Source: Metallyticus violacea (taxonomy: Eukaryota; Arthropoda; Insecta; Mantodea; Metallyticidae). From it: a DNA stretch of 64,000 nucleotides. Under the pieces are notes generated by a model. It was not told where the DNA came from. It saw only the letters and a list, made by a program, of their open reading frames with translations, and did no database searches. Below, piece by piece: positions 35,881 through 48,955 of this stretch. Made by a program: the position numbers and the translations under genes. The DNA is taken from the NCBI GenBank assembly GCA_030762175.1, contig CM060834.1, positions 64,771,501 to 64,835,500 of the forward strand, written 5' to 3'. Position 1 is the stretch's first letter. Each line of letters starts with the position of its first letter.

Positions 35881-37560
35881 GTTCTCATTCATTATACTAG
35901 TTTGATAGGCTCAGTAAAGCATATTATGCGCAAAGAATCTCGAAAAGAAAAAAAAAATTTTCGAAGTTTGGAATCGTCGTTTGAATCACTTTTTTCTGTT
36001 CTTATTTGAGATTACTGGTTCTCTTTCATTATACTACTTTGATAGCCTCAGCAAAGCATATTATGCGCAAAGAATCTCGAAAAGAAAAAAATTTTTTTCG
36101 AAGTTTGGAAACTTCGTTAGAATCACTTTTTTTCCGTTCTTATTTGAGATAACTGGTTCTCTTTCATTATACTAGTTTGATAGCCTCAGTAAAGCATATT
36201 ATGCGCAAAGAATCTCCAAAAGAAAAAAAATTTTTTTCGAAGTTTGGAAACGTCGTTTTAATCACTTTTTTCCGTTCTTATTTGAGATTACTGGTTCTCT
36301 TTCATTATAGTAGTTTGATAGTCTCAGAAAAGCATATTATGCACAAAGAATCTCGAAAAGAAAAAAAATTTTTTTCGAAGTTTGGACACTTCGTTAGAAT
36401 CACTTTTTTTCCGATCTTATTTGAGATAACTGGTTCGAATCATTATACTAGTTTGATAGCCTCAGCAAAGAATATTATGCGCAAAGAATCTCGAAAAGAA
36501 AAAAATTTTTTTTCGAAGTTTGGAAACTTCGTTAGAATCACTTTTTTTCCGTTCTTATTTGAGATAACTGGTTCTCTTTCATTATACTAGTTTGATAGCC
36601 TCAGCAAAGCATATTATCCGCAAAGAATCCCGAAAAGAAAAAAAATTTTTTTCGAAGTTTGGAAACTTCGTTAGAACCACTTTTTTTCCGTTCTTATTTG
36701 AGATAACTGGTTCTCTTTCATTATACTAGTTTGATAGGCTCAGTAAAGTATATTATGCGCAAAGAATCTCGAAAAGAAAAAAATTTTTTTTCGAAGTTTG
36801 GAAACTTTGTTTGAATGACTTTTTTCCGTTCTTATTTGAGATAACTGGTTCTCTTTCATTATACTAGTTTGATAGCCTCAGAAAAGCATATTATGCGCAA
36901 AGAATCTCGAAAAGAAAAATTTTTTTTTCGAAATTTGGAAACTACATTAGAATCACTTTTTTTCCGTTCTTATTCGAGATAACTGGTTCGCCTTCATTAT
37001 ACTAATTTGATAGCCTCAGTAAAGCATATTATGCGCAAAGAATATGGAAAAAAAAAAATTATTTTCGAAGGTTGGAAACTTCGTTAGAATCACTTTTTTT
37101 CCGTTCTTATTTGAGATAACTGGTTCTCTTTCATTATACTAGTTTGATAGCCTCAGTAAAGCATATTATGCGCAAAGAATCTCGAAAAGAAAAAAAAATT
37201 TTTTCGAAGTTTGGAAACGTCGTTTGAATCACTTTTTCCGTTCTTATTTGAGATTACTGGTTCTCTTTCATTATAGTAGTTTGATAGCCTCAGAAAAGCA
37301 TATTATGCGCAAAGAATCTCGAAAAGAAAAAAGTTTTTTTTTGAAGTTTGGAAACTTCGTTAGAATCACTTTTTTTCCGTTCTTATTTGAGATAATAGGT
37401 TCTCTTTCATTATACTAGTTTGATAGGCTCAGTAAAGCATATTATGCGCAAAGAATCTCGAAAAGAAAAAAAATTTTTTCGAAGTTTGGAATCGTCGTTT
37501 GAATCACTTTTTTCCGTTCTTATTTGAGATTACTGGTTCTCATTCATTATACTAGTTTGA
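35640..37560 (+). repeat. HOR block A/B, third copy, two monomers deleted
   Basis: The order aatctgg/attatttt, gaataaag, ttctcattca (35883), atctccaaaag, ggttcgaatcatt (36436), tatccgc and ttcgcc (about 36989) matches 10450 and 20130 onward. The distance from ttcgcc to the next aaacgtcg/tagtag monomer is about 277 bp shorter than in copies A and B, exactly two monomers. The missing ones are the cttccttag and gaatgac monomers. The junction monomer near 37010-37060 has a gcctcagtaaag head and an aatatgg body with a shortened A-run. Confidence 0.85.
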
Positions 37561-40500
37561 TAGCCTCAGCAAAGCATATTATGCGCAAAGAATCTCGAAA
37601 AGAAAAAAAATTTTTTTCGAAGTTTGGAAACTTCGTTAGAATCACTTTTTTTCCGTTCTTATTTGAGATAACTGGTTCTCTTTCATTATACTAGTTTGAT
37701 AGCCTCAGTAAAGCATATTATGCGCAAAGAATCTCGAAAAGAAAAAAATTTTTTTTCGAAGTTTGGAAACGTCGTTTGAATCACTTTTTTCCGTTCTTAT
37801 TTGAGATTACTGGTTCTCTTTCATTATAGTAGTTTGATAGCCTCAGAAAAGCATATTATGCACAAAGAATCTCGAAAAGAAAAAAAAATTTTTTCGAAGT
37901 TTGGAAACTTCGTTAGAATCACTTTCTTTCCGTTCTTATTTGAGATAACTGGTTCTCTTTCATTATACTAGTTTGATAGCCTCAGCAAAGCATATTATGC
38001 GCAAAGAATCTCGAAAAGAAAAAAAATTTTTTCGAAGTTTGGAATTGTCGTTTGAATCACTTTTTTCCGTCCTTATTTGAGATTACTGGTTCTCTTTCAT
38101 TATAGTAGTTTGATAGCCTCAGAAAAGCATATTATGCACAAAGAATCTCGAAAAGAAAAAAAATGTTTTTCGAAGTTTGGACACTTCGTTAGAATCACTT
38201 TTTTTCCGATCTTATTTGAGATAACTGGTTCTCTTTCATTATACTAGTTTGATAGCCTCAGCAAAGCATATTATGCGCAAAGAATCTCGAAAAGAAAAAA
38301 AATTTTTTTCGAAGTTTGGAAACTTCGTTAGAATCACTTTTTTTCCGTTCTTATTTGAGATAACTGGTTCTCTTTCATTATACTAGTTTGATAGCCTCAG
38401 CAAAGCATATTATGCGCAAAGAATCTCGAAAAGAAAAAAAATTTTTTCGAAGTTTGGAAACTTCGTTAGAATCACTTTTTTTCCGTTCTTGTTTGAGATA
38501 ACTGGTTCTCTTTCATTATACTAGTTTGATAGGCTCAGTAAAGCATATTATGCGCAAAGAATCTCGAAAAGAAAAAAATTTTATTTCGAAGTTTGGAAAC
38601 TTTGTTTGAATGACTTTTTTTCCGTTCTTATTTGAGATAACTGGTTCTCTTTCATTATACTAGTTTGATAGCCTCAGTAAAGCATATTATGCGCAAAGAA
38701 TATGGAAAAGAAAAAAAATTTTTTTCGAAGTTTGGAAACTTCGTTAGAATCACTTTTTTTCCGTTCTTATGTGAGATAACTGGTTCTCTTTCCTTATACT
38801 AGTTTGATAACCTCAGAAAAGGATATTATGCGCAAAGAATCTCGAAAAGAAAAAAGTTTTTTTTCGAAGTTTGGAAACTTCGTTTGAATCACTTTTTTTT
38901 CCGTTCTTATTTGAGATAACTGGTTCTCTTTCATTATATTAGTTTGATAGCGTCAGTAAAGCATATTATGCGCAAAGAATCTGGAAAAGAAAAAAAATTT
39001 TTTTCGAAGTTTGGAAACTTCGTTAGAATCACTTTTTTCCGTTCTTATTTGAGATAACTGGTTCTCTTTCATTATACTAGTTTGATAGCCTCAGTAAAGC
39101 ATATTATGCGCAAAGAATCTCGAAAAGAAAAAAAATTTTTTTCGAAGTTTGGAAACGTCGTTTGAATCACTTTTTCCGTTCTTATTTGAGATTACTGGTT
39201 CTCTTTCATTATAGTAGTTTGATAGCCTCAGAAAAGCATATTATGCGCAAAGAATCTCGAAAAGAAAAAAGTTTTTTTTCGAAGTTTGGAAACTTCTTTA
39301 GAATCACTTTTTTCCGTTCTTATTTGAGATACCTGGTTCTCTTTCATTATACTAGTTTGATAGCCTCAGTAAAGCATATTATGCGCAAAGAATCTCGAAA
39401 AGAAAAAAATTTTTTTTCGAAGTTTGTAAACGTCGTTTGAATCACTTTTTTCCGTTCTTATTTGAGATTACTGGTTCTCTTTCATTATAGTAGTTTGATA
39501 GCCTCAGAAAAGCATATTATGCACAAAGAATCTCGAAAAGAAAAAAAATTTTTTCGAAGTTTGGAAACTTCGTTAGAATCACTTTTTTTCCGATCTTATT
39601 TGAGATAACTGGTTCTCTTTCATTATACTAGTTTGATAGCCTCAGCAAAGCATATTATGCGCAAAGAATCTCGAAAAGAAAAAAAATTTTTTTCGAAGTT
39701 TGGACACTTCGTTAGAATCACTTTTTTTCCGTTCTTATTTGAGATAACTGGTTCTCTTTCATTATACTAGTTTGATAGCCTCAGCAAAGCATATTATGCG
39801 CAAAGAATCTCGAAAAGAAAAAAAATTTTTTTCGAAGTTTGGAAACTTCGTTAGAATCACTTTTTTTCCGTTCTTATTTGAGATAACTGGTTCTCTTTCA
39901 TTATACTAGTTTGATAGCCTCAGTATAGCATATTATGGGCAAAGAATCTGGAAAAGAAAAAAAATTATTTTCGTAGTTTGGAAACTTCGTTAGAATCACT
40001 TTTTTTCCGTTTTTAATTGAGATAACTGGTTCTCTTTCATTATACTAGTTTGATAGCCTCAGTAAAGCATATTATGCGCAAAGAATCTCGAAAAGAAAAA
40101 AGTTTTTTTTTGAAGTTTGGAAACTTCGTTTGAATCACTTTTTTTCCGTTCTTATTTGAGATAACTGGTTCTCTTTCATTATACTAGTTTGATAGGCTCA
40201 GTAAAGCATATTATGCGCAAAGAATCTCGAAAAGAAAAAAAATTTTTTCGAAGTTTGGAATCGCCGTTTGAATCACTTTTTTCCGTTCTTATTTGAGATT
40301 ACTGGTTCTCTTTCATTATACTAGTTTGATAGCCTCAGCAAAGCATATTATGCGCAAAGAATCTCGAAAAGAAAAAAATTTTTTTCGAAGTTTGGAAACT
40401 TCGTTAGAATCACTTTTTTTCCGTTCTTATTTGAGATAACTGGTTCTCTTTCATTATACTAGTTTGATAGCCTCAGTAAAGCATATTATGCGCAAAGAAT

Positions 40501-40589
40501 CTGGAAAAGAACAAAAATTATTTTCGAAGGTTGGAAACTTCGTTAGAATCACTTTTTTTCCGTTCTTATTTGAGATAACTGGTTCTCTT
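37561..40589 (+). repeat. Mosaic HOR segment linking known blocks
   Basis: Class order here is a patchwork. ggaattgtcg/ccgtcc (about 38042) through aatatgg, ggatattatgc, gcgtcag and aaacgtcg matches 23.8-25.0 kb. gtttgtaaacgtcg, gcac and tatgggc (about 39926) through ggaatcgccg (about 40260) matches 7.0-7.9, 25.1-26.1 and 31.5-32.5 kb. A private t-to-c change gives actttctttcc near 37922. Confidence 0.7.
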
Positions 40590-41698
40590 TCATTATACTA
40601 GTTTGATAGCCTCAGTAAAGCATATTATGCGCAAAGAATCTCGAAAAGAAAAAAGTTTTTTTTTGAAGTTTGGAAACTTCGTTTGAATCACTTTTTTTCC
40701 GTTCTTATTTGAGATAACTGGTTCTCTTTCATTATACTAGTTTGATAGGCTCAGTAAAGCATATTATGCGCAAAGAATCTCGAAAAGAAAAAAAATTTTT
40801 TCGAAGTTTGGAATCGTCGTTTGAATCACTTTTTTCCGTTCTTATTTGAGATTACTGGTTCTCTTTCATTATAGTAGTTTGATATCCTCAGAAAAGCATA
40901 TTATGCACAAAGAATCTCGAAAAGAAAAAAAATGTTTTTCGAAGTTTGGACACTTCGTTAGAATCACTTTTTTTCCGATCTTATTTGAGATAACTGGTTC
41001 TCTTTCATTATACTAGTTTGATAGCCTCAGCAAAGCATATTATGCGCAAAGAATCTCGAAAAGAAAAAAAATTTTTTCGAAGTTTGGAAACTTCCTTAGA
41101 ATCACTTTTTTTCCGTTCTTATTTGAGATAACTGGTTCTCTTTCATTATACTAGTTTGATAGGCTCAGTAAAGCATATTATGCGCAAAGAATCTCGAAAA
41201 GAAAAAAATTTTATTTCGAAGTTTGGAAACTTTGTTTGAATGACTTTTTTTCCGTTCTTATTTGAGATAACTGGTTCTCTTTCATTATACTAGTTTGATA
41301 GCCTCAGTAAAGCATATTATGCGCAAAGAATATGGAAAAGAAAAAAAATTTTTTTCGAAGTTTGGACACTTCGTTAGAATCACTTTTTTTCCGTTCTTAT
41401 GTGAGATAACTGGTTCTCTTTCCTTATATTAGTTTGATAACCTCAGAAAAGGATATTATGCGCAAAGAATCTCGAAAAGAAAAAAGTTTTTTTTCGAAGT
41501 TTGGAAACTTCGTTTGAATCACTTTTTTTTCCGTTCTTATTTGAGATAACTGGTTCTCTTTCATTATATTAGTTTGATAGCGTCAGTAAAGCATATTATG
41601 CGCAATGAATCTGGAAAAGAAAAAAAATTTTTTTCGAAGTTTGGAAACTTCGTTAGAATCACTTTTTTCCATTCTTATTTGAGATAACTGGTTCTCTT
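40590..41698 (+). repeat. 8-monomer tandem duplication, copy 1 (1,109 bp)
   Basis: The series is aaagttttttttt, ggctcag/ggaatcgtcg, gatatcctcag (40883), gcac with ccgatctt, cttccttag, gaatgac, aatatgg with ggacacttcg, ggatattatgc, and gcgtcag with the rare gcaatgaatctgg (about 41603) and ccattc. The whole series recurs 1,109 bp later. Confidence 0.87.
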
Positions 41699-42806
41699 TC
41701 ATTATACTAGTTTGATAGCCTCAGTAAAGCATATTATGCGCAAAGAATCTCGAAAAGAAAAAAGTTTTTTTTTGAAGTTTGGAAACTTCGTTTGAATCAC
41801 TTTTTTTCCGTTCTTATTTGAGATAACTGGTTCTCTTTCATTATACTAGTTTGATAGGCTCAGTAAAGCATATTATGCGCAAAGAATCTCGAAAAGAAAA
41901 TAAATTTTTTCGAAGTTTGGAATCGTCGTTTGAATCACTTTTTTCCGTTCTTATTTGAGATTACTGGTTCTCTTTCATTATAGTAGTTTGATATCCTCAG
42001 AAAAGCATATTATGCACAAAGAATCTCGAAAAGAAAAAAAATGTTTTTCGAAGTTTGGACACTTCGTTAGAATCACTTTTTTTCCGATCTTATTTGAGAT
42101 AACTGGTTCTCTTTCATTATACTAGTTTGATAGCCTCAGCAAAGCATATTATGCGCAAAGAATCTCGAAAAGAAAAAAAATTTTTTCGAAGTTTGGAAAC
42201 TTCCTTAGAATCACTTTTTTTCCGTTCTTATTTGAGATAACTGGTTCTCTTTCATTATACTAGTTTGATAGGCTCAGTAAAGCATATTATGCGCAAAGAA
42301 TCTCGAAAAGAAAAAAATTTTATTTCGAAGTTTGGAAACTTTGTTTGAATGACTTTTTTTCCGTTCTTATTTGAGATAACTGGTTCTCTTTCATTATACT
42401 AGTTTGATAGCCTCAGTAAAGCATATTATGCGCAAAGAATATGGAAAAGAAAAAAAATTTTTTTCGAAGTTTGGACACTTCGTTAGAATCACTTTTTTTC
42501 CGTTCTTATGTGAGATAACTGGTTCTCTTTCCTTATATTAGTTTGATAACCTCAGAAAAGGATATTATGCGCAAAGAATCTCGAAAAGAAAAAAGTTTTT
42601 TTTCGAAGTTTGGAAACTTCGTTTGAATCACTTTTTTTTCCGTTCTTATTTGAGATAACTGGTTCTCTTTCATTATATTAGTTTGATAGCGTCAGTAAAG
42701 CATATTATGCGCAATGAATCTGGAAAAGAAAAAAAATTTTTTTCGAAGTTTGGAAACTTCGTTAGAATCACTTTTTTCCATTCTTATTTGAGATAACTGG
42801 TTCTCT
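41699..42806 (+). repeat. 8-monomer tandem duplication, copy 2 (1,109 bp)
   Basis: This copy shares the rare gcaatgaatctgg (about 42711) and the combination of aatatgg with ggacacttcg. The only difference I noticed is a t inside the A-run, agaaaataaatt, near 41897. 1,109 bp is 8 monomers. Confidence 0.87.
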
Positions 42807-44060
42807 TTCATTATACTAGTTTGATAGCCTCAGTAAAGCATATTATGCGCAAAGAATCTCGAAAAGAAAAAAAATTTTTTCGAAGTTTGGAAACGTCGTT
42901 TGAATCACTTTTTCCGTTCTTATTTGAGATTACTGGTTCTCTTTCATTATAGTAGTTTGATAGCCTCAGAAAAGCATATTATGCGCAAAGAATCTCGAAA
43001 AGAAAAAAATTTTTTTCGAAGTTTGCAAACTTCGTTAGAATCACTTTTTTTCCGTTCTTATTTGAGATAACTGGTTCTCTTTCATTATACTAGTTTGATA
43101 GCCTCAGTAAAGCATATTATGCGCAAAGAATCTGGAAAAGAAAAAAAATTATTTTCGAAGGTTGGAAACTTCGTTAGAATCACTTTTTTTCCGTTCTTAT
43201 TTGAGATAACTGGTTCTCTTTCATTAACTAGTTTGATAGCCTCAGTAAAGCATATTATGCGCAAAGAATCTCGAAAAGAAAAAAGTTTTTATTTGAAGTT
43301 TGGAAACTTCGTTTGAATCACTTTTTTTCCGTTCTTATTTGAGATAACTGGTTCTCTTTGATTATACTAGTTTGATAGCCTCAGCAAAGCATATTATGCG
43401 CAAAGAATCTCGAAAGGAAAAAAAATTTTTTTCGAAGTTTGGAAACTTCGTTAGAATCACTTTTTTTCCGTTCTTATTGGAGATAACTGGTTCTCTTTCA
43501 TTATACTAGTTTGATAGCCTCAGCAAAGCATATTATGCGCAAAGAATCTCGAAAAGAAAAAAATTTTTTTCGAAGTTTGGAAACTTCCTTAGAATCACTT
43601 TTTTTCCGTTCTTATTTGAGATAACTGGTTCTCTTTCATTATACTAGTTTGATAACCTCAGAAAAGGATATTACGCGCAAAGAATCTCGAAAAGAAAAAA
43701 GTTTTTTTTCGAAGTTTGGAAACTTCGTTTGAATCACTTTTTTTTCCGTTCTTATTTGAGATAACTTGTTCTCTTTCATTATATTAGTTTGATAGCGTCA
43801 GTAAAGCATATTATGCGCTAAGAATCTGGAAAAGAAAAAAAATTTTTTTCGAAGTTTGGAAACTTCGTTAGAATCACTTTTTCCGTTCTTATTTGAGATT
43901 ACTGGTTCTTTTCATTATAGTAATTTGATAGCCTCAGAAAAGCATATTATGCGCAAAGAATCTCGAAAAGAAAAAAGTTTTTTTTCGAAGTTTGGAAACT
44001 TCTTTAGAATCACTTTTTTTCCGTTCTTATTTGAGATAACTGGTTCTCTTTCATTATACT
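42807..44060 (+). repeat. HOR segment with hybrid junctions
   Basis: aaacgtcg/tagtag, aatctgg/cgaaggttgg and aaagtttttatttgaag monomers (as at about 27.9 and 34.3 kb) run on to gcctcagcaaag, cttccttag, ggatattacgc, gcgtcag with gcgctaag, and a cttctttag monomer. The near-43226 tail reads cattaactag, a two-base loss, so this monomer keeps a reading frame that the others lose. Relative to 27.9-29.2 kb several monomers are missing between 43.3 and 43.65 kb. Confidence 0.65.
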
Positions 44061-46060
44061 AGTTTGATAGCCTCAGTAATGCATATTATGCGCAAAGAAT
44101 CTGGAAAAGAAAAAAAATTATTTTCGAAGTTTGGAAACTTCGTTAGAATCACTTTTTTTCCGTTCTTAATTGAGATAACTGGTTCTCTTTCATTATACTA
44201 GTTTGATAGCCTCAGTAAAGCATATTATGCGCAAAGAATCTCGAAAAGAATAAAGTTTTTTTTTGAAGTTTGGAAACTTCGTTTGAATCACTTTTTTTCC
44301 GTTCTTATTTGAGATAACTGGTTCTCATTCATTATACTAGTTTGATAGGCTCAGTAAAGCATATTATGCGCAAAGAATCTCGAAAAGAAAAAAAAATTTT
44401 TCGAAGTTTGGAATCGTCGTTTGAATCACTTTTTTCTGTTCTTATTTGAGATTACTGGTTCTCTTTCATTATACTACTTTGATAGCCTCAGCAAAGCATA
44501 TTATGCGCAAAGAATCTCGAAAAGAAAAAAATTTTTTTCGAAGTTTGGAAACTTCGTTAGAATCACTTTTTTTCCGTTCTTATTTGAGATAACTGGTTCT
44601 CTTTCATTATACTAGTTTGATAGCCTCAGTAAAGCATATTATGCGCAAAGAATCTCCAAAAGAAAAAAAATTTTTTTCGAAGTTTGGACACTTCGTTAGA
44701 ATCACTTTTTTTCCGATCTTATTTGAGATAACTGGTTCGAATCATTATACTAGTTTCATAGCCTCAGCAAAGAATATTATGCGCAAAGAATCTAGAAAAG
44801 AAAAAAATTTTTTTTCGAAGTTTGGAAACTTCGTTAGAATCACTTTTTTTCCGTTCTTATTTGAGATAACTGGTTCTCTTTCATTATACTAGTTTGATAG
44901 CCTCAGCAAAGCATATTATCCGCAAAGAATCCCGAAAAGAAAAAAAAATTTTTTCGAAGTTTGGAAACTTCGTTAGAACCACTTTTTTTCCGTTCTTATT
45001 TGAGATAACTGGTTCTCTTTCATTATACTAGTTTGATAGGCTCAGTAAAGTATATTATGCGCAAAGAATCTCGAAAAGAAAAAAATTTTTTTTCGAAGTT
45101 TGCAAACTTTGTTTGAATGACTTTTTTCCGTTCTTATTTGAGATAACTGGTTCTCTTTCATTATACTAGTTTGATAGCCTCAGAAAAGCATATTATGCGC
45201 AAAGAATCTCGAAAAGAAAAATTTTTTTTTCGAAATTTGGAAACTACATTAGAATCACTTTTTTTCCGTTCTTATTCGAGATAACTGGGTTGCCTTCATT
45301 ATACTAATTTGATAGCCTCAGAAAAGCATATTATGCGCAAAGAATCTCGAAAAGAAAAAAAATTTTTTCGAAGTTTGGAAACTTCCTTAGAATCACTTTT
45401 TTTCCGTTCTTATTTGAGATAACTGGTTCTCTTTCATTATACTAGTTTGATAGGCTCAGTAAAGCATATTAGGCGCAAAGAATCTCGAAAAGAAAAACAT
45501 TTTTTTTCGAAGTTTGGAAACTTTGTTTGAATGACTTTTTTTCTGTTCTTATTTGAGATAACTGGTTCTCTTTCATTATACTAGTTTGATAGCCTCAGTA
45601 AAGCATATTATGCGCAAAGAATATGGAAAAGAAAAAAAATTATTTTCGAAGGTTGGAAACTTCGTTAGAATCACTTTTTTTCCGTTCTTATTTGAGATAA
45701 CTGGTTCTCTTTCATTATACTAGTTTGATAGCCTCAGTAAAGCATATTATGCGCAAAGAATCTCGAAAAGAAAAAAAATTTTTTTCGAAGTTTGGAAACG
45801 TCGTTTGAATCACTTTTTCCGTTCTTATTTGAGATTACTGGTTCTCTTTCATTATAGTAGTTTGATAGCCTCAGAAAAGCATATTATGCGCAAAGAATCT
45901 CGAAAAGAAAAAAGTTTTTTTTTGAAGTTTGGAAACTTCGTTAGAATCACTGTTTTTCCGTTCTTATTTGAGATAATAGGTTCTCTTTCATTATACTAGT
46001 TTGATAGGCTCAGTAAAGCATATTATGCGCAAAGAATCTCGAAAAGAAAAAAAATTTTTT
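44061..46060 (+). repeat. HOR block A/B, fourth copy, one monomer deleted
   Basis: gaataaag, ttctcattca (44321), ggttcgaatcatt (44737), tatccgc, an altered gggttgcc (about 45288), aatatgg and gataatagg follow the order of 10450, 20130 and 35640. The offset from the third copy drops from 8,438 bp at ttctcattca to 8,301 bp at gaatcatt, one monomer. The hybrid at about 44640-44700 joins an atctccaaaag head to a ggacacttcg body, removing the aaacgtcg/gagattac half-monomers between. Confidence 0.87.
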
Positions 46061-46692
46061 CGAAGTTTGGAATCGTCGTTTGAATCACTTTTTTCCGTTC
46101 TTATTTGAGATTACTGGTTCTCTTTCATTATACTAGTTTGATAGCCTCAGCAAAGCATATTATGCGCAAAGAATCTCGAAAAGAAAAAAAATTTTTTTCG
46201 AAGTTTGGAAACTTCGTTAGAATCACTTTTTTTCCGTTCTTATTTGAGATAACTGGTTCTCTTTCATTATACTAGTTTGATAGCCTCAGTAAAGCATATT
46301 ATGCGCAAAGAATCTCGAAAAGAAAAAAATTTTTTTCGAAGTTTGGAATCGTCGTTTGAATCACTTTTTTCCGTTCTTATTTGAGATTACTGGTTCTCTT
46401 TCATTATACTAGTTTGATAGCCTCAGCAAAGCATATTATGCGCAAAGAATCTCGAAAAGAAAAAAATTTTTTTTCGAAGTTTGGAAACGTCGTTTGAATC
46501 ACTTTTTTCCGTTCTTATTTGAGATTACTGGTTCTCTTTCATTATAGTAGTTTGATAGCCTCAGAAAAGCATATTATGCACAAAGAATCTCGAAAAGAAA
46601 AAAAATTTTTTTCGAAGTTTGGAAACTTCGTTAGAATCACTTTTTTTCCGTTCTTATTTGAGATAACTGGTTCTCTTTCATTATACTAGTTT

Positions 46693-47570
46693 GATAGGCT
46701 CAGTAAAGCATATTATGCGCAAAGAATCTCGAAAAGAAAAAAAATTTTTTCGAAGTTTGGAATCGTCGTTTGAATCACTTTTTTCCGTTCTTATTTGAGA
46801 TTACTGGTTCTCTTTCATTATACTAGTTTGATAGCCTCAGCAAAGCATATTATGCGCAAAGAATCTCGAAAAGAAAAAAATTTTTTTCGAAGTTTGGAAA
46901 CTTCGTTAGAATCACTTTTTTTCCGTTCTTATTTAAGATAACTGGTTCTCTTTCATTATACTAGTTTGATAGCCTCAGTAAAGCATATTATGCGCAAAGA
47001 ATCTGGAAAAGAAAAAAAATTATTTTCGAAGTTTGGAAACTTCGTTAGAATCACTTTTTTTCCGTTCTTAATTGAGATAACCGGTTCCCTTTCATTATAC
47101 TAGTTTGATAGCCTCAGTAAAGCATATTATGCGCAAAGAATCTCGAAAAGAAAAAAGTTTTTTTTTGAAGATTAGAAACTTCGTTTGAATCACTTTTTTT
47201 CCGTTCTTATTTGAGATAACTGGTTCTCTTTCATTATACTAGTTTGATAGGCTCAGGAAACCATATTATGCGCAAAGAATCTCGAAAAGAAAAAAAATTT
47301 TTTCGAAGTTTGGAATCGTCGTTTGAATCACTTTTTTCCGTTCTTATTTGAGATTACTGGTTCTCTTTCATTATAGTAGTTTGATAGCCTCAGAAAAGCA
47401 TATTATGCACAAAGAATCTCGAAAAGAAAAAAAATGTTTTTCGAAGTTTGGACACTTCGTTAGAATCACTTTTTTTCCGATCTTATTTGAGATAACTGGT
47501 TCTCTTTCATTATACTAGTTTCATAGCCTCAGCAAAGCATATTATGCGCAAAGAATCTCGAAAAGAAAAA
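46693..47570 (+). repeat. 10-monomer-offset duplication, copy 1
   Basis: Markers are ggctcag/ggaatcgtcg (46693), ttatttaagataac (about 46929), gataaccggttccc (about 47082), ggctcaggaaacc (about 47252) and gcac with atgtttttcg. All recur about 1,384 bp downstream. Private changes are gaagattagaaac near 47168 and caggaaacc. Confidence 0.8.
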
Positions 47571-48076
47571 AAAATTTTTTCGAAGTTTGGAAACTTCGTT
47601 AGAATCACTTTTTTTCCGTTCTTATTTGAGATAACTGGTTCTCTTTCATTATACTAGTTTGATAGCCTCAGCAAAGCATATTATGCGCAAAGACTCTCGA
47701 AAAGAAAAAAAAATTTTTCGAAGTTTGGAAACTTCCTTAGAATCACTTTTTTTCCGTTCTTATTTGAGATAACTGGTTCTCTTTCATTATACTAGTTTGA
47801 TAGGCTCAGTAAAGCATATTATGGGCAAAGAATCTGGAAAAGAAAAAAAATTATTTTCGAAGTTTGGAAACTTCGTTAGAATCACTTTTTTTCCGTTTTT
47901 AATTGAGATAACTGGTTCTCTTTCTTTATACTAGTTTGATAGCCTCAGTAAAGCATATTATGCGCTTAGAATCTCGAAAAGAAAAAAGTTTTTTTTTGAA
48001 GTTTGGAAACTTCGTTTGAATCACTTTTTTTCCGTTCTTATTTGAGATAACTGGTTCTCTTTCATTATACTAGTTT
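47571..48076 (+). repeat. Linker monomers with a ggctcag/tatgggc hybrid
   Basis: Between the two 10-monomer copies lies a short run: cttcgttag, agactctcg/cttccttag, then a monomer with a ggctcagtaaag head and a tatgggc/aatctgg body (47790-47880). Elsewhere tatgggc always follows a gcctcagtatag head, so this monomer is a recombinant. The next monomer carries gcgcttagaatc (about 47963), which is shared with about 55434. Confidence 0.78.
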
Positions 48077-48955
48077 GATAGGCTCAGTAAAGCATATTAT
48101 GCGCAAAGAATCTCGAAAAGAAAAAAAATTTTTTCGAAGTTTGGAATCGTCGTTTGAATCACTTTTTTCCGTTCTTATTTGAGATTACTGGTTCTCTTTC
48201 ATTATACTAGTTTGATAGCCTCAGCAAAGCATATTATGCGCAAAGAATCTCGAAAAGAAAAAAATTTTTTTCGAAGTTTGGAAACTTCGTTAGAATCACT
48301 TTTTTTCCGTTCTTATTTAAGATAACTGGTTCTCTTTCATTATACTAGTTTGATAGCCTCAGTAAAGCATATTATGCGCAAAGAATCTGGAACAGAAAAA
48401 AAATTATTTTCGAAGTTTGGAAACTTCGTTAGAATCACTTTTTTTCCGTTCTTAATTGAGATAACCGGTTCCCTTTCATTATACTAGTTTGATAGCCTCA
48501 GTAAAGCATATTATGCGCAAAGAATCTCGAAAAGAAAAAAGTTTTTTTTTGAAGTTTGGAAACTTCGTTTGAATCACTTTTTTTCCGTTCTTATTTGAGA
48601 TAACTGGTTCTCTTTCATTATACTAGTTTGATAGGCTCAGGAAAGCATATTATGCGCAAAGAATCTCGAAAAGAAAAAAAATTTTTTCGAAGTTTGGAAT
48701 CGTCGTTTGAATCACTTTTTTCCGTTCTTATTTGAGATTACTGGTTCTCTTTCATTATAGTAGTTTGATAGCCTCAGAAAAGCATATTATGCACAAAGAA
48801 TCTCGAAAAGAAAAAAAATGTTTTTCGAAGTTTGGACACTTCGTTAGAATCACTTTTTTTCCGATCTTATTTGAGATAACTGGTTCTCTTTCATTATACT
48901 AGTTTGATAGCCTCAGCAAAGCATATTATGCGCAAAGAATCTCGAAAAGAAAAAA
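48077..48955 (+). repeat. 10-monomer-offset duplication, copy 2
   Basis: This copy repeats 46693-47570, including the rare ttatttaagataac and gataaccggttccc. It differs by ctggaacag near 48387 and by caggaaagc where copy 1 has caggaaacc. Past 48955 it goes straight to a cttccttag monomer. Confidence 0.8.
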
